Origin: Paragordius varius
Lineage: Eukaryota; Nematomorpha
DNA length: 64,000 nt
Assembly (NCBI GenBank): GCA_964247055.1
Contig: OZ176053.1
Location: 6,324,001 to 6,388,000, forward strand
Direction: 5' to 3'
In this document: positions 1 through 13,290 of the stretch, piece by piece
Position numbering within the stretch: the first letter of the stretch is position 1
How the letters are laid out: each line of letters starts with the position of its first letter
Notes under the pieces: generated by a model
Seen by the model: the letters and a program-made list of their open reading frames with translations, nothing else
Databases searched by the model: none
Told to the model about the DNA's origin: nothing
Made by a program: the position numbers and the translations under genes

Positions 1-1429
1 TCGTAATCATTTTCAACCGGGACCTAATATGAAATTAAAATAAAAATCATTTATATATATTTATAAAATATTCTGATCTTATAATTCGGCCGATAGATAC
101 AGTTAAGTAGGATAGGATTTATTTTTAAATAACCCTAGGTTATTTTCTCAAATTGTTAATTATTTTCAAACTGTTTGGTGCGGAGTAATTTTCATTGACA
201 CAATATTTATATTAACATTGGTATAATTATATCTGAATCTTAGACAAAATTTATAAAAAAAGAGTCACATAAAAATATAATAATAATAGCAAACTCTTAT
301 CTAAGGAATAAATATATATGTATAATTATATAAAAACAATTACCAAAATTACTAAATGAAAAAAACGCGCGGCCAAGCTGTCATTTTTTTAAAAAAAACA
401 GTGTATATAAATTGAGTTGATAAAGCCAGACTACTGTATTAACAAGAAATTCAATACCCATAGGTTTTTATATATTTGTTAGTGTTATTTGAATTTCAGG
501 TTATGATGGTGATAGTTAGGGCATCCGATTCCTGATATCCTATTACTGCAACATCGCTGTCAACTCTCAGTAGGCTAGTGTTTGGGATCCTTAAAAAATT
601 TAAGTTGTTGCTTATTAGAAATAAGGAAAAAGATACTAAATATATATGTTTTTTAATTTAAATGTTATTAAACAAAACTGTTGTTGTTGTTATAAGCTAG
701 TCATATACTGACTCTTGGCTTTCTCAAAGATTAGTGTTCTCCATTTTAGGAAAACACCGAATTTCACATTTTCACCTGAAAATAGTTTATAATGATAATG
801 AAGATTGTTAGCTTTATAAGAACTTTGTTAAAATTTCTGGCGAAAACTTTTAACTCTTCTATATTTTTATTATGGACGAAATCAATTTTGCGTTTATTGG
901 CTAAAAATAGTTTGAAACAATGTATAAAAGGTAAAAGTTGCATTTAAACCATTAAAGACGAAAAAAATGGTGCCGGGCATGGTTTTTGCGTTTTTGACCA
1001 GGCGTCTAAAGTTGGCTCTAATCTGCTTAGACATTAAATTATAAATTGGTAGATATTAAATCGATATTTATAGATTTTTTAAGCAACTTATTTCCCTTTT
1101 GTGTTTCTTTGCACAGCCGGGTTCATAGCAACTAAAGAAAATTAGGGTTTTTTTAGCAAAATAATTTAGCCAAGATTTTAGGTGTTTTAATTATATTCAA
1201 AGCCACTGCAAACATGGGGGTCTATGGCATAGAAATTTACATCTTAAAAAAATGAATTTTAAAATAAATCCTGAATTGAAATTACTGTTTATTTGGAATT
1301 GAACATTTTCTTTGATAAAAAGTCAAATGTTAATTTGCATTCCAAATCTTGATGATTTATTAAGCATTTAATGCTTTTCTTGACGGTTTTTCATTAATGT
1401 AAAGGAGTTATTGATTTTTTATCTATTAG
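1..1429. other. No gene recognised
   Basis: AT-rich sequence without a coding stretch I can support. It lies upstream of the chitin-binding exons, so 5' exons or the promoter of that gene may be here or further left. I could not identify a signal-peptide exon. Confidence 0.4.
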
Positions 1430-2016
1430 GGTTAATATTCAATGAACAAGCCACGGGTGTTATACCAGAACGATCGCCCGAAAACCCGGTTTGTGATTAC
1501 TATCAAGAAGCTAGAAGAGATTGTCCTCGCATAAGTGGTTATGCGGATATGTCATGCGTTCGTGAAGTAGAAGACAAATTTTTTGCTGTGCAAGACGATG
1601 GATGTAAAAGCTTTTATGGGTGCTTTAAGGGGGCCACGCTCATTAGAAATAGGTTTAATTTTGGTTGTTATGATTTACAATACATAAAAATATGGCATAA
1701 TATTTTTGGAGGGTTATCCAATTTTACCTTAAATGATTAGTTTGCACGATTCTTTTTACTGGATTCTCTTTATTTAGATGGAAAATCATCTTTTATATTA
1801 TTACTTTATTACTTTAGATATAACATTTGGAAATTGCTTACAAATTTCTAAAAATTAATTATTTGTTGATTGACAAAGGTTATTTCATATATTTAAATCA
1901 ATTAATAAACGATATTTATTTTTTATAGCTGCCCTGGTGATTTATTATTTGATGAACGCCTTCAATCCTGTAATTACCCGGATATGGTGAATTGTCGTAA
2001 TTCAAGACGTTTTTAA
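1430..2016 (+). CDS. Chitin-binding type-2 (CBM14/peritrophin-A) protein, 3' exons
   Basis: Two exons are visible, 1430-1652 and 1929-2016, joined by a GT...AG intron in phase 2. The join gives a CBM14 pattern of cysteines: a Cys, then FYGC, then a C-P-G-D turn, a Cys before NYPD and a final Cys in VNC. CBM14 proteins are secreted and bind chitin in cuticle, peritrophic matrix or eggshell. The exon opens at an acceptor (TATTAG) in phase 1, so at least one 5' exon is missing, presumably with the signal peptide. About 75 residues precede the final Cys-rich part, with extra cysteines (VCDYY, RDCPR, MSCVR) consistent with one full domain. The AATAAA at 2015-2020 overlaps the stop codon. The domain call is firm; substrate and tissue are not known. 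Confidence 0.85.
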
Positions 2017-2020
2017 TAAA
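2015..2020 (+). terminator. Poly(A) signal AATAAA overlapping the stop of the CBM14 gene
   Basis: The TAA stop at 2014-2016 runs directly into AATAAA, implying a very short 3' UTR if this hexamer is used. The next 296 bp to the SON stop contain no gene. Confidence 0.5.
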
Positions 2021-2292
2021 TTATTTATATCGACAATTTAATATTTAATTATTCCACATATTTTCACTCACCAATTAATAAATTCACCATTTTTATATTC
2101 TTAATTTTTAATAATTTATAAAAAAAAGTTCAGCCAAAAAATTAAAAAATCATACAAAATGGCAACAGTTCAATCGGTTAACAGGTGCAATGTTAAAGAC
2201 TCGATCTTTGAGTTTCCTTATATTTATACCACCGATTACAATTATTTCAAAAATGCCTGACAAACAGCAATTTATGTAACAATAATCAATAA

Positions 2293-2298
2293 TTTATT
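2293..2298 (-). terminator. Poly(A) signal of the SON homologue
   Basis: Reverse complement reads AATAAA, 15 nt past the TAA stop at 2313. It faces the CBM14 gene in a tail-to-tail arrangement. Confidence 0.5.
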
Positions 2299-2312
2299 TT
2301 TACGTTTTAAGT

Positions 2313-5300
2313 CTACCCCCCATTATAATATGAGAAATTATTATTTGGCATTTGCATATGATGCGGATTAAAACTATTTGGATCAACATGATAATTAACG
2401 GTGTTTTGAAAATGAAGGTCCATTGGATTAGGAGGAATGGGAGGTGCCATACCAGGAAATGGTATAGCGTAATTATCATGCGATTGATAATAGTTATAAT
2501 TTGCGTAATTTTGGGACGTGGGAAAATTGTTATGTGGTTGCGGGGGACGACTGGGGGTAAAATTTTGAGGGAAATAATTATACATCTCTCCAGGTTGACT
2601 TTGATAATAGAAGGGCGGAAAAAAATTTGGATTATTATGATTCCAAGGTGGATGATCAGGAGTAGGCATTGGTATTGAATGATCAATGCTTGCTGAGCCT
2701 ACCGGCGGTGGGGGAATCTGGTTTATATTTGGCAGCGGGCCAAAATTTATTTCGTGATTAGTATTTGGATGAGAGGGAACACTTGTTATTGTTTCCTAGA
2801 CAATAAACGATAATTAATAAGTTTTACGATAAATTTTGAATAATAAGCGACCACAAAAATTATTAATCATTTTTAAGCAGGCATATATTGTTTAAAATTG
2901 CAGTTTGAAAATGGGATATCAATAAAATTAACATACCAAAGGAGCGCGATGAAATGGCTGATTGAATGGCACATTGTGATCCAAATGATGTGTCAAAGGG
3001 ACATTTTTTGTTTCATTATTCTGACTTGGAGTTAATACATTTTGTAGAGGTTGAGCTATAAATAATATACTAGTCTATAAAATACTTTTAACGTTAAGAA
3101 CCATGAATTACATTAATCAAGATTATAAATTAATCTTTAATATAATTTTATGAGACATTTAATAGATTTAAGTTTTTAAATATAAGGTATTTAATATAAG
3201 GTATCAAAAGTTAATTGCGATTTTGCTATTACAAAATAAAAAATAGGCATAAGTAAATTTAACAACAATAATATGTCCTAAATTTTGATTGAATTTCTGT
3301 TTCGATGTCATTTCAAGTATATTTATCCATGAAACGCAAAAACTTAAAAACTATTGATGTCAAAATAATGTAAAACATCCATCAATCAAAGGTTATTGCA
3401 AACATATATACTATAAAACTTGTATACCTATTTTAGAAGCAGTTGATGTTACAAGTCTTCCAATACCAACATTTTTATTTGGATAGGTGGTAACAACTTT
3501 AACGCTATTGTTGATTATGGGTTGACAATTTGAAACATTTGGTGGTATAACTGTTGAATGAGTCGGTGGAGGGTGAGATAAAGACATGGTTGAAAAGGCG
3601 GCATTCTGCGTCATTAAAAACGTGGAAAAATCGGTGTTTGCGTTAAAACCTTCGTTGTCAAAGCCCATGCACCTAAGCGCGAAGCGGGCCACATCTATTT
3701 TAGCTAATTTACGGACGGGATTAGATGTCGGTGCAACGAATTTTTTACCCTTCACAGTTACCTACGTGTATATTGATTTGTAAATTATCAAGCAGACCAT
3801 TACATTATTGTCACAAAAAGGATTCAATAACAACTTTGATACAATCAGGAAGAAATTTGTTAGCAAGCAAAATTGAAGCATGTATGATTAAAGATTATCA
3901 ACAAAAAATAGAAATTTACAAGCCTTTCATTTGTAACCTATATCTAGGGGTTACTTTTTGCATAAAATATCCAAATGTTTAGTAGGTAAATATTTGGCAG
4001 AGAAGCCAATTAATAACTAAGATAGTTGTTATGTATTTACAAATTCGATTATAATAACCGTACTTGTAAAATATATGGATTGACTTTCACATCTTTGTAA
4101 ATGGGATCACTCCAACGCATTTTTTGACAAATTTCATTTAAAGCAGAAACTGGGTGCTTAACTGCAATAATAAATAATTTATGAAACTTGGGATAATACT
4201 AAAAAATAGTTTGTAAATAATGATAAAAACGGTAACATACCTAATGTATCCTGAAATCTTGAGTCGAATCCCATTTCCGACAAACTTCTTAAACCTTTAA
4301 AGGAATAAAAAATTGTCATTTGATTATTTTGGTATATATAGTAAGAAAAATTCGAAAATCTATCAATAAAAATTAAAATCATTAAAACATTGTATATTAA
4401 TATGATAAATACAAATTTAACATAAAAAATTTAAAAAAAATTTATCATCTCAAGACACAAGCGTATTACAACTGTATTTTTTTAGAAATCGCGTAAATTA
4501 CCAATTATAAAATTACAAAAATCTGAAAAAAACTAGATTAAATCACCTGATCGATCATATTTTAGTTCCAAATTTAAAATGTCCTCATCTTCATCCAAAT
4601 CTCGTTCGCTTTTCCCCAAAGCCTTTCCCGGTTTCCAACCCATTTTTGTCATGAGTTTTAAGGCTACATCGTTGGGTTTATAATCGTGACGTTTCATAAG
4701 ATAATCCTAAACAGCCACACAAAAAATTATATGCATTAGAATGTAAATAATGTTTTTGGGTGTAAAGCATCCATCACTAGATCCATTAATTTCTGCCAGA
4801 AAATTTTTAGAGTAAAGAGCGATATTATTGGCTTCAATCTAGTGCATATTAAAATAAACATTTTTTGCTTTTTTTATTTAAAACAATACCTTTATTTGTT
4901 GCTGTAAAAGTTATTTTCGATATATTTTATGAAAACTAGCAATGAATGTTTACTGACACTGTATATATACTTAATCAATAACTTTTAAATTAAAATAAAA
5001 CCATTTTTTGATAAAGAGAGGTCAGTAATTTACTTTAAGGATTTTATTTACATATAGCCATTTTTGGTAATCTTTAAGAAATTTTATAGGATATTCGTAT
5101 CTTTTACCACTGGCAAATCCGGAATAAATGCTGGTAATTCTGACATTGAGTTTATCGCATTTTTTGTGTTATTAGTGATATTTTTGGACCACTCTGATAT
5201 CTATGAAAATTAAAATTTGGCTCATGTGAATGAATCAATTAAAAAAGAATAGGCATATATATATATATAATACAGGAAGAGGGTTTGAATGAAATAAAAG

Positions 5301-6856
5301 GAGAGAATTAAACAAGTCTGTTTACTTTATAAAATCCTACATATATCATTTATGATTATTATGTTTCAATTAAAGATCAAAAAAACCTTTATAAAAAATA
5401 GGAAAACAATAAATACAATAGATTTAAAATTCGTTATTTGCGATTATTTATGGTTTAAATGTATTAAAAAATGATTGAAATTTTTAAATTTCGGAACAGG
5501 GCGAAATGTTTTGAAAAAGCGAGGGATTTAAACCTGACAAAGTCTCCGAATCCGAAACCCTACTTCTACTCAACTGATATAAATTTATAAGTTGATCGGT
5601 TTTTATATCGAAAAACACTCCTTTTTACCTTTTTAATTGTAAAACAACATAAAATAGCTATATAATCAAATTTTTAAACCGTAAAACCGGTTGTAAACAA
5701 TTTGATTTATAGACCGTTTCACAAAATTAAAAACTGCTTACTATTAAAATCTAGATAATAATTTAAATTGGGTTAGTGACATCTGCATAAAATAAAAATT
5801 AATATTCCAATATATATAAGCACACAAACCTGTGTTGTAAAATATAAGTGCATGTGTGCAGGCTTTCAAAATGCTTAATCTCAAATTTTGGGAATAATCC
5901 ATGGTAAATCTAAAGCTTTTTCTAATATATATAATATGTAAGCAAATATATCGTTATTGATACATTTACTTAAATATGTATATATATTGATAATTTTCTT
6001 ACTTTATTCAATTACTTATATAATTTCAGTAAAAAATTTTAATCGCCAGGCTTTTAACAATTTATTTGGAGCGATTTAAAGATGTTTAAAAATAACTGTT
6101 TTTTTAACCTCTTGGTCTATTATTTTTAATCTATTGTTTTGATCAGTGGTGGCTTCCGAATTCGACGATTTGATTTGTGCTAAAATATTTGTCCGTTCCA
6201 AAATTAACTGCTGAATTCCTTCAGATTTTGGATTTGTCTAAGATAATCAAAATAAAATTTACTTTATGATCTTTTCCAGATGATGTAGGGAATAATTTAG
6301 ATTTAAAAGCGGTTAAAGGTGTGATGTTACGAACAAATTGATGGTTTTGATTCGCCTTTATATCATTAGATAACAGAATAGAATTCTCTATTTTAGGGGA
6401 GTCATTTGTTAAACTTATAGAATTGGCATCAATTATAGATACATTATCAGCTTTGTTAGAATCGTCATTCAACAAGCCCAAACATTCATCTAAAGATAAA
6501 TAAGCAAGAAAACTTGTAAATTTTAACACATCCTTATTTAATTGGCTTCGCATATTTTTTAGCTTTGAATCCGATATAATTTCCTCTGCAGATTCGCTCC
6601 CGCTACGCCAATCTCTAGGGCGTGTATTCAACCGTTTATTGGATGTGTTGGGACTTCTAGATTTACGATGGTTATAAGAGCTTCTGTAAGATTCTTTCTT
6701 TTTACTTAAAGAAGATGATCGCTTCCGATGACTTCTATCACGTTTGCTAGATATAGACCTTTTTCGAGATTTAGACCTTTTACTGGAATCGGAATTTTTG
6801 CGATAATTATCCCTTTTGCGTGAGATTGACCTGTCTTTTCTTTTACCCTTGCCCAT
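2313..6856 (-). CDS. SON: SON homologue: RS domain, G-patch and double-stranded-RNA-binding domain
   Basis: SON is a nuclear-speckle protein needed for efficient splicing of weak introns. Exons (minus): 6856-6263, 6237-6109, 5200-5108, about 4838-4778, 4706-4547, 4294-4241, 4161-4064, 3761-3428, 3055-2937, 2795-2313. Exon 1 encodes an Arg/Ser-rich stretch. The 4706-4547 exon carries a G-patch (LMTKMGWKPGKALGKSE). The 4161-4064 exon opens a dsRBD (HPVSALNEICQKMRW, close to human SON HPVSALMEICNKRRW), and the next exon completes it (KKFVAPTSNPVRKLAKIDVA, then ALRCMGF). The order G-patch then dsRBD is diagnostic. Beyond the dsRBD there is a Pro/Asn/Tyr-rich tail of more than 250 residues; human SON stops soon after its dsRBD. 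The small exon near 4838-4778 does not keep phase in my model, so its limits are uncertain. An in-frame TAG precedes the ATG, so 6856 is the start unless an upstream exon splices in. Confidence 0.9.
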
Positions 6857-6889
6857 CTATCAGATGTTATAATGCTTTTATATCCTCTC

Positions 6890-7395
6890 AATCAAATTGG
6901 GGTATCTAAATAACCCAAACTATATTTCAGTTAAAATTTTTAGAGAAAATACTGAAAGAAACGGCTCAATTTAAATTTATGCTTCTATCCTAATATAATT
7001 ATATAAAGATGCCGAATAAAAATTTAGTTGTGAAAAAAAGTTCCATATCAAACTACTTCGACCCCATTTTTATTTTCCAACATTTTTGTGATTTTAAAAT
7101 CAAAGCTAATTTATCATTAAAATCAAACTTTGATAGCAGATGTGGGTCATTTAATTCATTTTTTTAAAATTTAGCTAATGGACACATGTCATGTTGACTA
7201 AATTTATGCCTTAAGGTTTTACCTGAAAAAAATAACATCAAGTATTTTTGAATAAACTTTTATATATTTTGGTTCATTAATGTTATAAATGTGGAAATTT
7301 TTGCCATGGTTTCAATTCATTCCATATTTTTTGAATATTTAATTTTAAAGGCCTGGGGTATCGAACTAACCCAAATTGAATCGCCAAGTGATATA
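6890..7395 (-). repeat. GATACCCC repeat family, copy 1
   Basis: On the minus strand this roughly 500-bp unit aligns by eye with 8500-8990 and 21460-21950. Shared landmarks in order are a GATACCCC end, an AAATATGGAA motif, TACTTGATxTTA, a stretch like AAATTTAGTCA, CAAAAATGTTGxAAAA, a GGxGxCGAAG core and a terminal TTTAGATACCCCAATTT. Both ends carry GATACCCC in opposing orientation, as expected of a non-autonomous DNA element with short inverted ends. No coding capacity seen. Confidence 0.65.
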
Positions 7396-7399
7396 AAAG

Positions 7400-8499
7400 A
7401 TAAAAAATTTTAATCTTGGTTTTTACAAAAAATTGTGCAAAATTCCGAAAAACATTGATACACATAAAAATTATAATGTAAATGCCTAAAGTCACTAACC
7501 CGATGCAACGCGTCTGTCACTTACAGATCACTCACTGGTGTTTGGAAGGGAGGGGTAAGGGAAGTGTACTTTATACTATTTTTGATGTTGGAAACGAAAT
7601 AAAAATGCTTATATTACTTTTTCTATAAATTCTTCATTTTTATCGCTTCAAATTTTAATGTAAAGGTTATTTATTTTCAAATTTTGGTAAATTTTTATAA
7701 AAAACGTGCAAAATCAGAGGGTATAAAAACAAATCCTTGTAAATTTTTTATATCCCGATAAAAATATATCAGGATTACAATGAACTGCGCTATAACAAAA
7801 AATGACAAAATGGCGCACATTGTGTTTTTCCAAATCTTTGATCAAAACTAAATGCTTCATTCCAAAAACATCACTACTATATATTATATATTTCTGTAAA
7901 AAGCAAAACAATTTTTTAAATATATTTTTATTTTAAGCTGTGAGTCACGAACTGAAATTTTTCATTCTTTTAAAATTGAATAGTTTTATAAACGCAAAAA
8001 TGCCGTGATTGCACGATAAAAATTTTCTATGCCATCAAAAAAATATTTTTAAAAATGCATACTTTTAAAAAAATTTTAATTTTTATTGATATTTTGTGGA
8101 AGAGTACCCCATTCTATTTTTAGGCAGGATGAAAACGGTATAAAAACCCCTTCTCTAGATAACCCAATGATGCTTAACATTTCTACGCTTCACAATTATA
8201 TTTTAAAGGGTGGTTCGTCCTGATTATGTCTAATCAAAATTGTGTTTAAAATTAAGATTCTGAAGCGAAGGAAATGTTTAGATCGAATTATATAGAAATA
8301 TATAAGCATTTTTAAACCGTTTCCATCATTACCAAAAATAGTATGAAGTACGCTTCATCAAAATATCTAAAAATTAAATTTTAAAAAGTAATATATTTAT
8401 AAGTATATATTTTTATGCCAAAATTTAGCATGTTTTATTACGATTCCGGAATTTTTGCGTTTATAACGCTGGAAAGAACACATTCATTTCATTTTCGAT
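7400..8499. repeat. AT-rich repeat sequence, no gene
   Basis: No supportable reading frame. The stretch around 7843-7890 (AACTAAATGCTTCATTCC) resembles one near 61877-61910, so at least part is dispersed repeat. Confidence 0.4.
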
Positions 8500-8990
8500 T
8501 TAAATTAGGGTAGTTGGATACCCCCAGCTTTTTTAAAATGAAATTCAATAAATATGGAATAAATTAAACAAATGGCAAAATTTTGCACTTATAAACATCA
8601 TAAACCATAATATAAAAAAATATTTATATACTTGATATTACTTATGAGGCACAATATAAAGGTAAAAATTTAGCCAGCATGACATGTGGGCATAAGCTAA
8701 ATATAAAAATAATGCAAAATATACTACTTTTTATGTTTAGATCAATATTAAATTTTATTATTATAATAAAAAAGTACAATTAATTTTGGCCTTAGAATTA
8801 AATAAACACGATATTTTGCAAAAATGTTGTAAAAAAGGCGGCGAAGTTTGATACGTTCAAAATTAAATTTTTTTAGATATTTTGACCTATTTATATATTT
8901 TTTGGGATAGAAGCATAAATTTAAATGTAAACCGTTACTTTCATTAGTTTTTTAGAAATGTCAATTTAAATATTGTCTGGGGTATTTAGC
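8500..8990 (+). repeat. GATACCCC repeat family, copy 2
   Basis: Same landmarks as the copy at 21460-21950, including AATTAAATAAACACG followed by TTTTGCAAAAATGTTG and a GGCGGCGAAG core. Ends in TGGGGTATTTAGCCC. Diverged, non-coding. Confidence 0.65.
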
Positions 8991-10367
8991 CCTAATTCGA
9001 ATCGATTAAAAAACAGCTCATATTAAAAGAGTGGAAAAATTTGTGACTTTCGAAGATCGAAAAATAAAAATATTTTATTTTTTTTCCTTTTTATATCTAG
9101 TTTATGATATATTTAGTGATATTTTTTGGAAGCATTTTTTTACCAAATACAAAAATGTGCTCGCCATTTTCGGATATTAAACACCTACCACAAAAGTGTA
9201 TTACATCACGCGTAAGGGCTAAAACAAAAAGCACCATGATAATCTTGATACATATCAGAATATATATATTTCATCAGGTTATTTTTATACCCCTGGATTT
9301 TAGACGCAATGTTATTTTAATCGAAATTCTAAAGTGATAGATATGTTTAGTCTCGAATTATATAGTGTGTTTTAATTACTAACGCGCTTTTACCTTTTCC
9401 ACCATGCTTTAATAAACTTTTAGAGTATGGATTCAGATACCTCCAAAACAGGATTGATACGAACAGCTGATATTAATATAAAAAATTTGTTAGTAAATTG
9501 TAATTAAAAAGCTTTAAAGGTTATATTTTACTCATAATATACATAGCGGTGTTATATTCGCGATTTTAAAAATAAATCAGGCGAAAAAATTTGAGATGTT
9601 TTTAATTTTATTATTTAAAACAAAAAATTTTGCATCATGCGCCTAAAAGGTTAAGGAAGGCTTTTTCAAATTTGGCCCAACGATAAAAATATATTTTAAG
9701 ATAATTAAATTTTAAATGGCCCTGGGATATAAAACTACCCCAAAACTTCAAGAAATGTTGATCAACAATTTGAGATGATAAAATATTATGCATCATCAAA
9801 TTATAAAGGAAAACGTTTTTTAATATCTTAAAGTGTTTCTATATCAATTTCACCATGCTTGAAAATAATATAAAACACGCTTTACCATTTGCTATAAACC
9901 AAGTTTAAATATAGTATATAATGTATTTTAGTGATATTTTTGGGAATAAACATTTAGCTAAAAAGTTTTAATTAGTATAATATTCACAAATTTTGCCATT
10001 TTTTCGATACGAAACAATTAGCACAAAAGTGGTAGTATGCTATCAAATATCTTTAAAGCCTTAGTGAACACTGTGTTCATATTTCTTCATAATATTTGCT
10101 CTCCCGCCAATTCTGCACATAAATTTAGAAATATTACTATCACATTTTAATTAATTACAATAGCTAAAATAATTCTTTAATTATCTACTTATTTCAAGTG
10201 GACCTGAATGCTATTAAAATTTAAAGCTCTGCAATTTTCAAATTTGGTAAAAGCAAAAGTTTCTCTCTATATATCTAATCTTTGATAAAAATTTTTTTAG
10301 TGTAAATTGTTACAAATTTAAGGCTCTGAGTTAATTATCCCAAAATGTATCATTTATAATAATTACA
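8991..10367. repeat. AT-rich repeat remnants, no gene
   Basis: Contains further partial units: a TACCxCAAAAGTG-like motif near 9180 and again near 10015, and a TACCCCAAAA junction near 9735. This looks like several overlapping degenerate copies of the neighbouring repeat families. No gene seen. Confidence 0.4.
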
Positions 10368-13290
10368 TTATATGATATCACTCTTTCGAGCGGTCATATC
10401 CGTGAGAACCCTGTCTAAGGCGTCTTCGCGTTTTAGGTTCAGTTTTGCCATGTCCCTCTTAACTGTATCTATCCATCGCGTTTTAGGGCGCCCTTTTCCC
10501 CTCTTGCCTTTCACAATATAATCATCAATCTTTTGACCAATGTAATTATTATCTCTTCTTTCAACATGTCCGAACCATCTTAAACGATTTACCATCATCT
10601 TTTGCGTTACCGGTTTGATTTCTGCACTTCCTCTTTCTAGACATTCTTCACCTTGTCATTCCTCGTTACACCGCACATCAATCTAAGCATTCTCATTTCA
10701 GTAACCTCAAAGTGCCTCTCTTCTGATTTCTTTATTGCCCATGTCTCTGAGTTGTACATCATTGTTGTTTGTACAACAGCACTGTAAATCTTACCATTTA
10801 CTTTAAAGGTCAATGTTTTTGTCGCACAAAACACTTGAGATCTTTTTATAATTTGCCCAACTATTTCGAATTCTCAAATTAATATCAAGTGTTAAAGAAC
10901 AATCTGCTGCTAATATCGCTCCTAAATATTTGCATTCCTCCTGACCTTTACCACCCTTCTTCTAATTCTATTTCTCGTTTTTTCCCGCCAAAATTTATCA
11001 GTTCCGTTTTTTTTTATTAACTTTTAATCCACATCGTCGTAACACATCAATCCATTTACCCACCAATTCTTTTAATTTATGCAACTCGTCGGACAGCACT
11101 ATTAGGTCGTCTGCTTAAAGAAAATACCAGCCACCATATTGCCCCACTTCTTTTGAGATTTCGTCCATGCATATTATAAATAGTAACGGGCTGATTGAGG
11201 ACCCCTGATAGACCCCTTCGTTTATTTTAATAGGACCTGATATTCCCTGGTGTTTAATTTTGGTTTGGTGTGATTCGTACATGCTTCTTAAAATCTTTAT
11301 TTAACTTTCAGGGACCTCTTCCGTCTTAAGCTCCACCATATTGGGCTCCGAGGTGTTCTGTCAAATGCCTTTTCAATATCAATACAAATACCATGCAACT
11401 CCTTTTTCATTTCTATATGCTTCTCGATTAGACTTCTTACTGCGTGGATCGGATCAATGGTGGATTTTCCTGGAATAAAACCAAATTGATTACCCTCTAT
11501 ACTAACCATTTTTCTTATTCTTTTCTCTAGTACTTTCTCTAATAACTTCATTATATGCGACATCAATCTTATCCCTCTGTAATTATTACAATCATTAAAA
11601 TCTCCTTTACCCTTGAAAATTGGAACAGTGAAATCTCCTTCCATTCGGTGGTATCATACCTGTAATAACTACATTATTAAAAATATCCTTCAAAAATTCA
11701 ATACCTTTCTCTGACATTATTTTCCAACAGTTTATGTTAATATCGTCTGGACCTGCAGCCTTATTTATTGATATCTCTTCTAAACGAGCCTGGACTTCTT
11801 CTTTTTTTATACTTTCAATATGCGCAGATATATAATCTGGTGTTTCGGGTAAACTTGTTTCACTGACGCCCAATTCAAGGTCCTGGAAATTCTTTCCACC
11901 TTTTCATATTTTCGCTTCCTCAACGAGTAATTTGCCGTTTTTATCTTTAATAGCTGTCGCGTAAGGGGGAAAGTCCAGCTTTCTTCTGTGTCTTTGTCGA
12001 ACAATTTTAAAAACTTTGTTTAGACCTTGCTTACTGTTTAACTCTTCATATAATGATGCCGTCTTTTCTTTTTTGACCAATCTTACAAGCCTTTTAAGTT
12101 CCTTATTAATCCTTTTATATTTTTCCTTGTCTTCTGCTTGGTGGGTAAACCTCCACATTTTAAAAGCTTTTCTTTTCTCTCGCGATGAATTATTTTTTCG
12201 TCTTTCAGCCATGCCTCTCTATAAACCTGATTTCTGCCACCTTTCATTGCGCACATCTGAACCCGCCTCTCTTATTTTATTGCCACATGAGACCAAACAC
12301 TTTCTGGATCATTGTTCCTGTCTAGTATGCCTACCGTTTCTACAAATCTTTCTTTACTGTTTCTTAGGGAATCCCATTTTACCTTCGGCGCTATAAGCTT
12401 AGGCTTTTTGGCATTTATTGGTATATCTGTCATATATTTACACATAATTAAATTGTGTTGTGTGCTAATCTGCAGGTTAGGTATCACTTTTCAGTCTAAA
12501 ACAAACTTAAAGACTTTCGTGGTACTAGAATATAATCGATTTGTGACTTCTTATTTCCACTTTCGTAGGTAATTAAGTGGCTATCCCTTTTAGTAAAAAA
12601 AGTATTTGTTATAGCAAAGTTATAAGATTGGGCAAATCTAAATAAACTAGCCCCTTCTTCATTTATAACACCGTAACCTTTTCCGCCGTGAGTAGGCTTA
12701 AAACCTCTCCTATTTTGTCCCACGTGCCCATTGAAATCACCACAAAATAGAATTTCTCTGTCTTTCGTTAATGAAGTCATTTCTGCGTCTAACAAATCAT
12801 AAAATTTATCTTTCTCCAGTTAAGTTAACCCTATCTGGAAGGCATAGACGCTAAAGATAGTAAAAACCCTGTTATTTAACAATAGGTCGTCACATATAAT
12901 TCTACTGTCAGCACGTCTAACCTCAATTACTTGATTGGCAAATCTTGGACACACTATTATGACGACCCCACTGTAACCATCCGTAGAACCTGAATAAAAT
13001 ATATTATAATTACCCTCCAACGTCTTAGTATCATTTCCACGGTGTCTGGTCTCCTGAATGCACAAAAAATTTACTTTTTTTACCCTCATAGTTTCAACTA
13101 AATCATATAACTTACTTTTTAACGAACCGATATTTGTATTGGCAAAACACATTCTACAACCTTCCTTATCCCTATTGGCCCCTACCTCCGTGCAGCGACT
13201 GGCCGGGTCTGGCCTGCACGCCTTACAAAAAAACTCATAAAAAACAAAAATACAATAAATTAGAAGAACAATATAGATGAAAATAAACAC
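10368..13290 (-). mobile_element. Decayed RTE-clade non-LTR retrotransposon (LINE)
   Basis: Read on the minus strand, the order is an AP-type endonuclease, a reverse transcriptase and a C-terminal tail. The endonuclease (13290 to about 12500) shows NTNIGSL, LCIQETRHRG, YSGSTDGYSGV, SVYAFQIGL and then FCGDFNGHVG and QIDYIL. The RT (about 11900-10970) shows NNYRGIRLMSH, GFIPGKSTIDPI and GICIDIEKAFDR; the catalytic box reads ADD but is preceded by a stop where the family has Phe (near 11115). The tail has RLRWFGHVERR and KRGKGRPKTRW, typical of RTE elements. The frame changes several times, so it is dead. It lies within a repeat-rich stretch, and no target-site duplication was identified. Confidence 0.88.

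Noticed and set aside
2300-2686. Other long frames over the last SON exon (both strands)
   Set aside because: Shadows of the real Pro/Asn/Tyr-rich reading frame, which is supported by splice phases from the dsRBD exons.
12016-12572. Plus-strand frames within the LINE
   Set aside because: They are antisense shadows of the endonuclease and reverse transcriptase frames on the minus strand.
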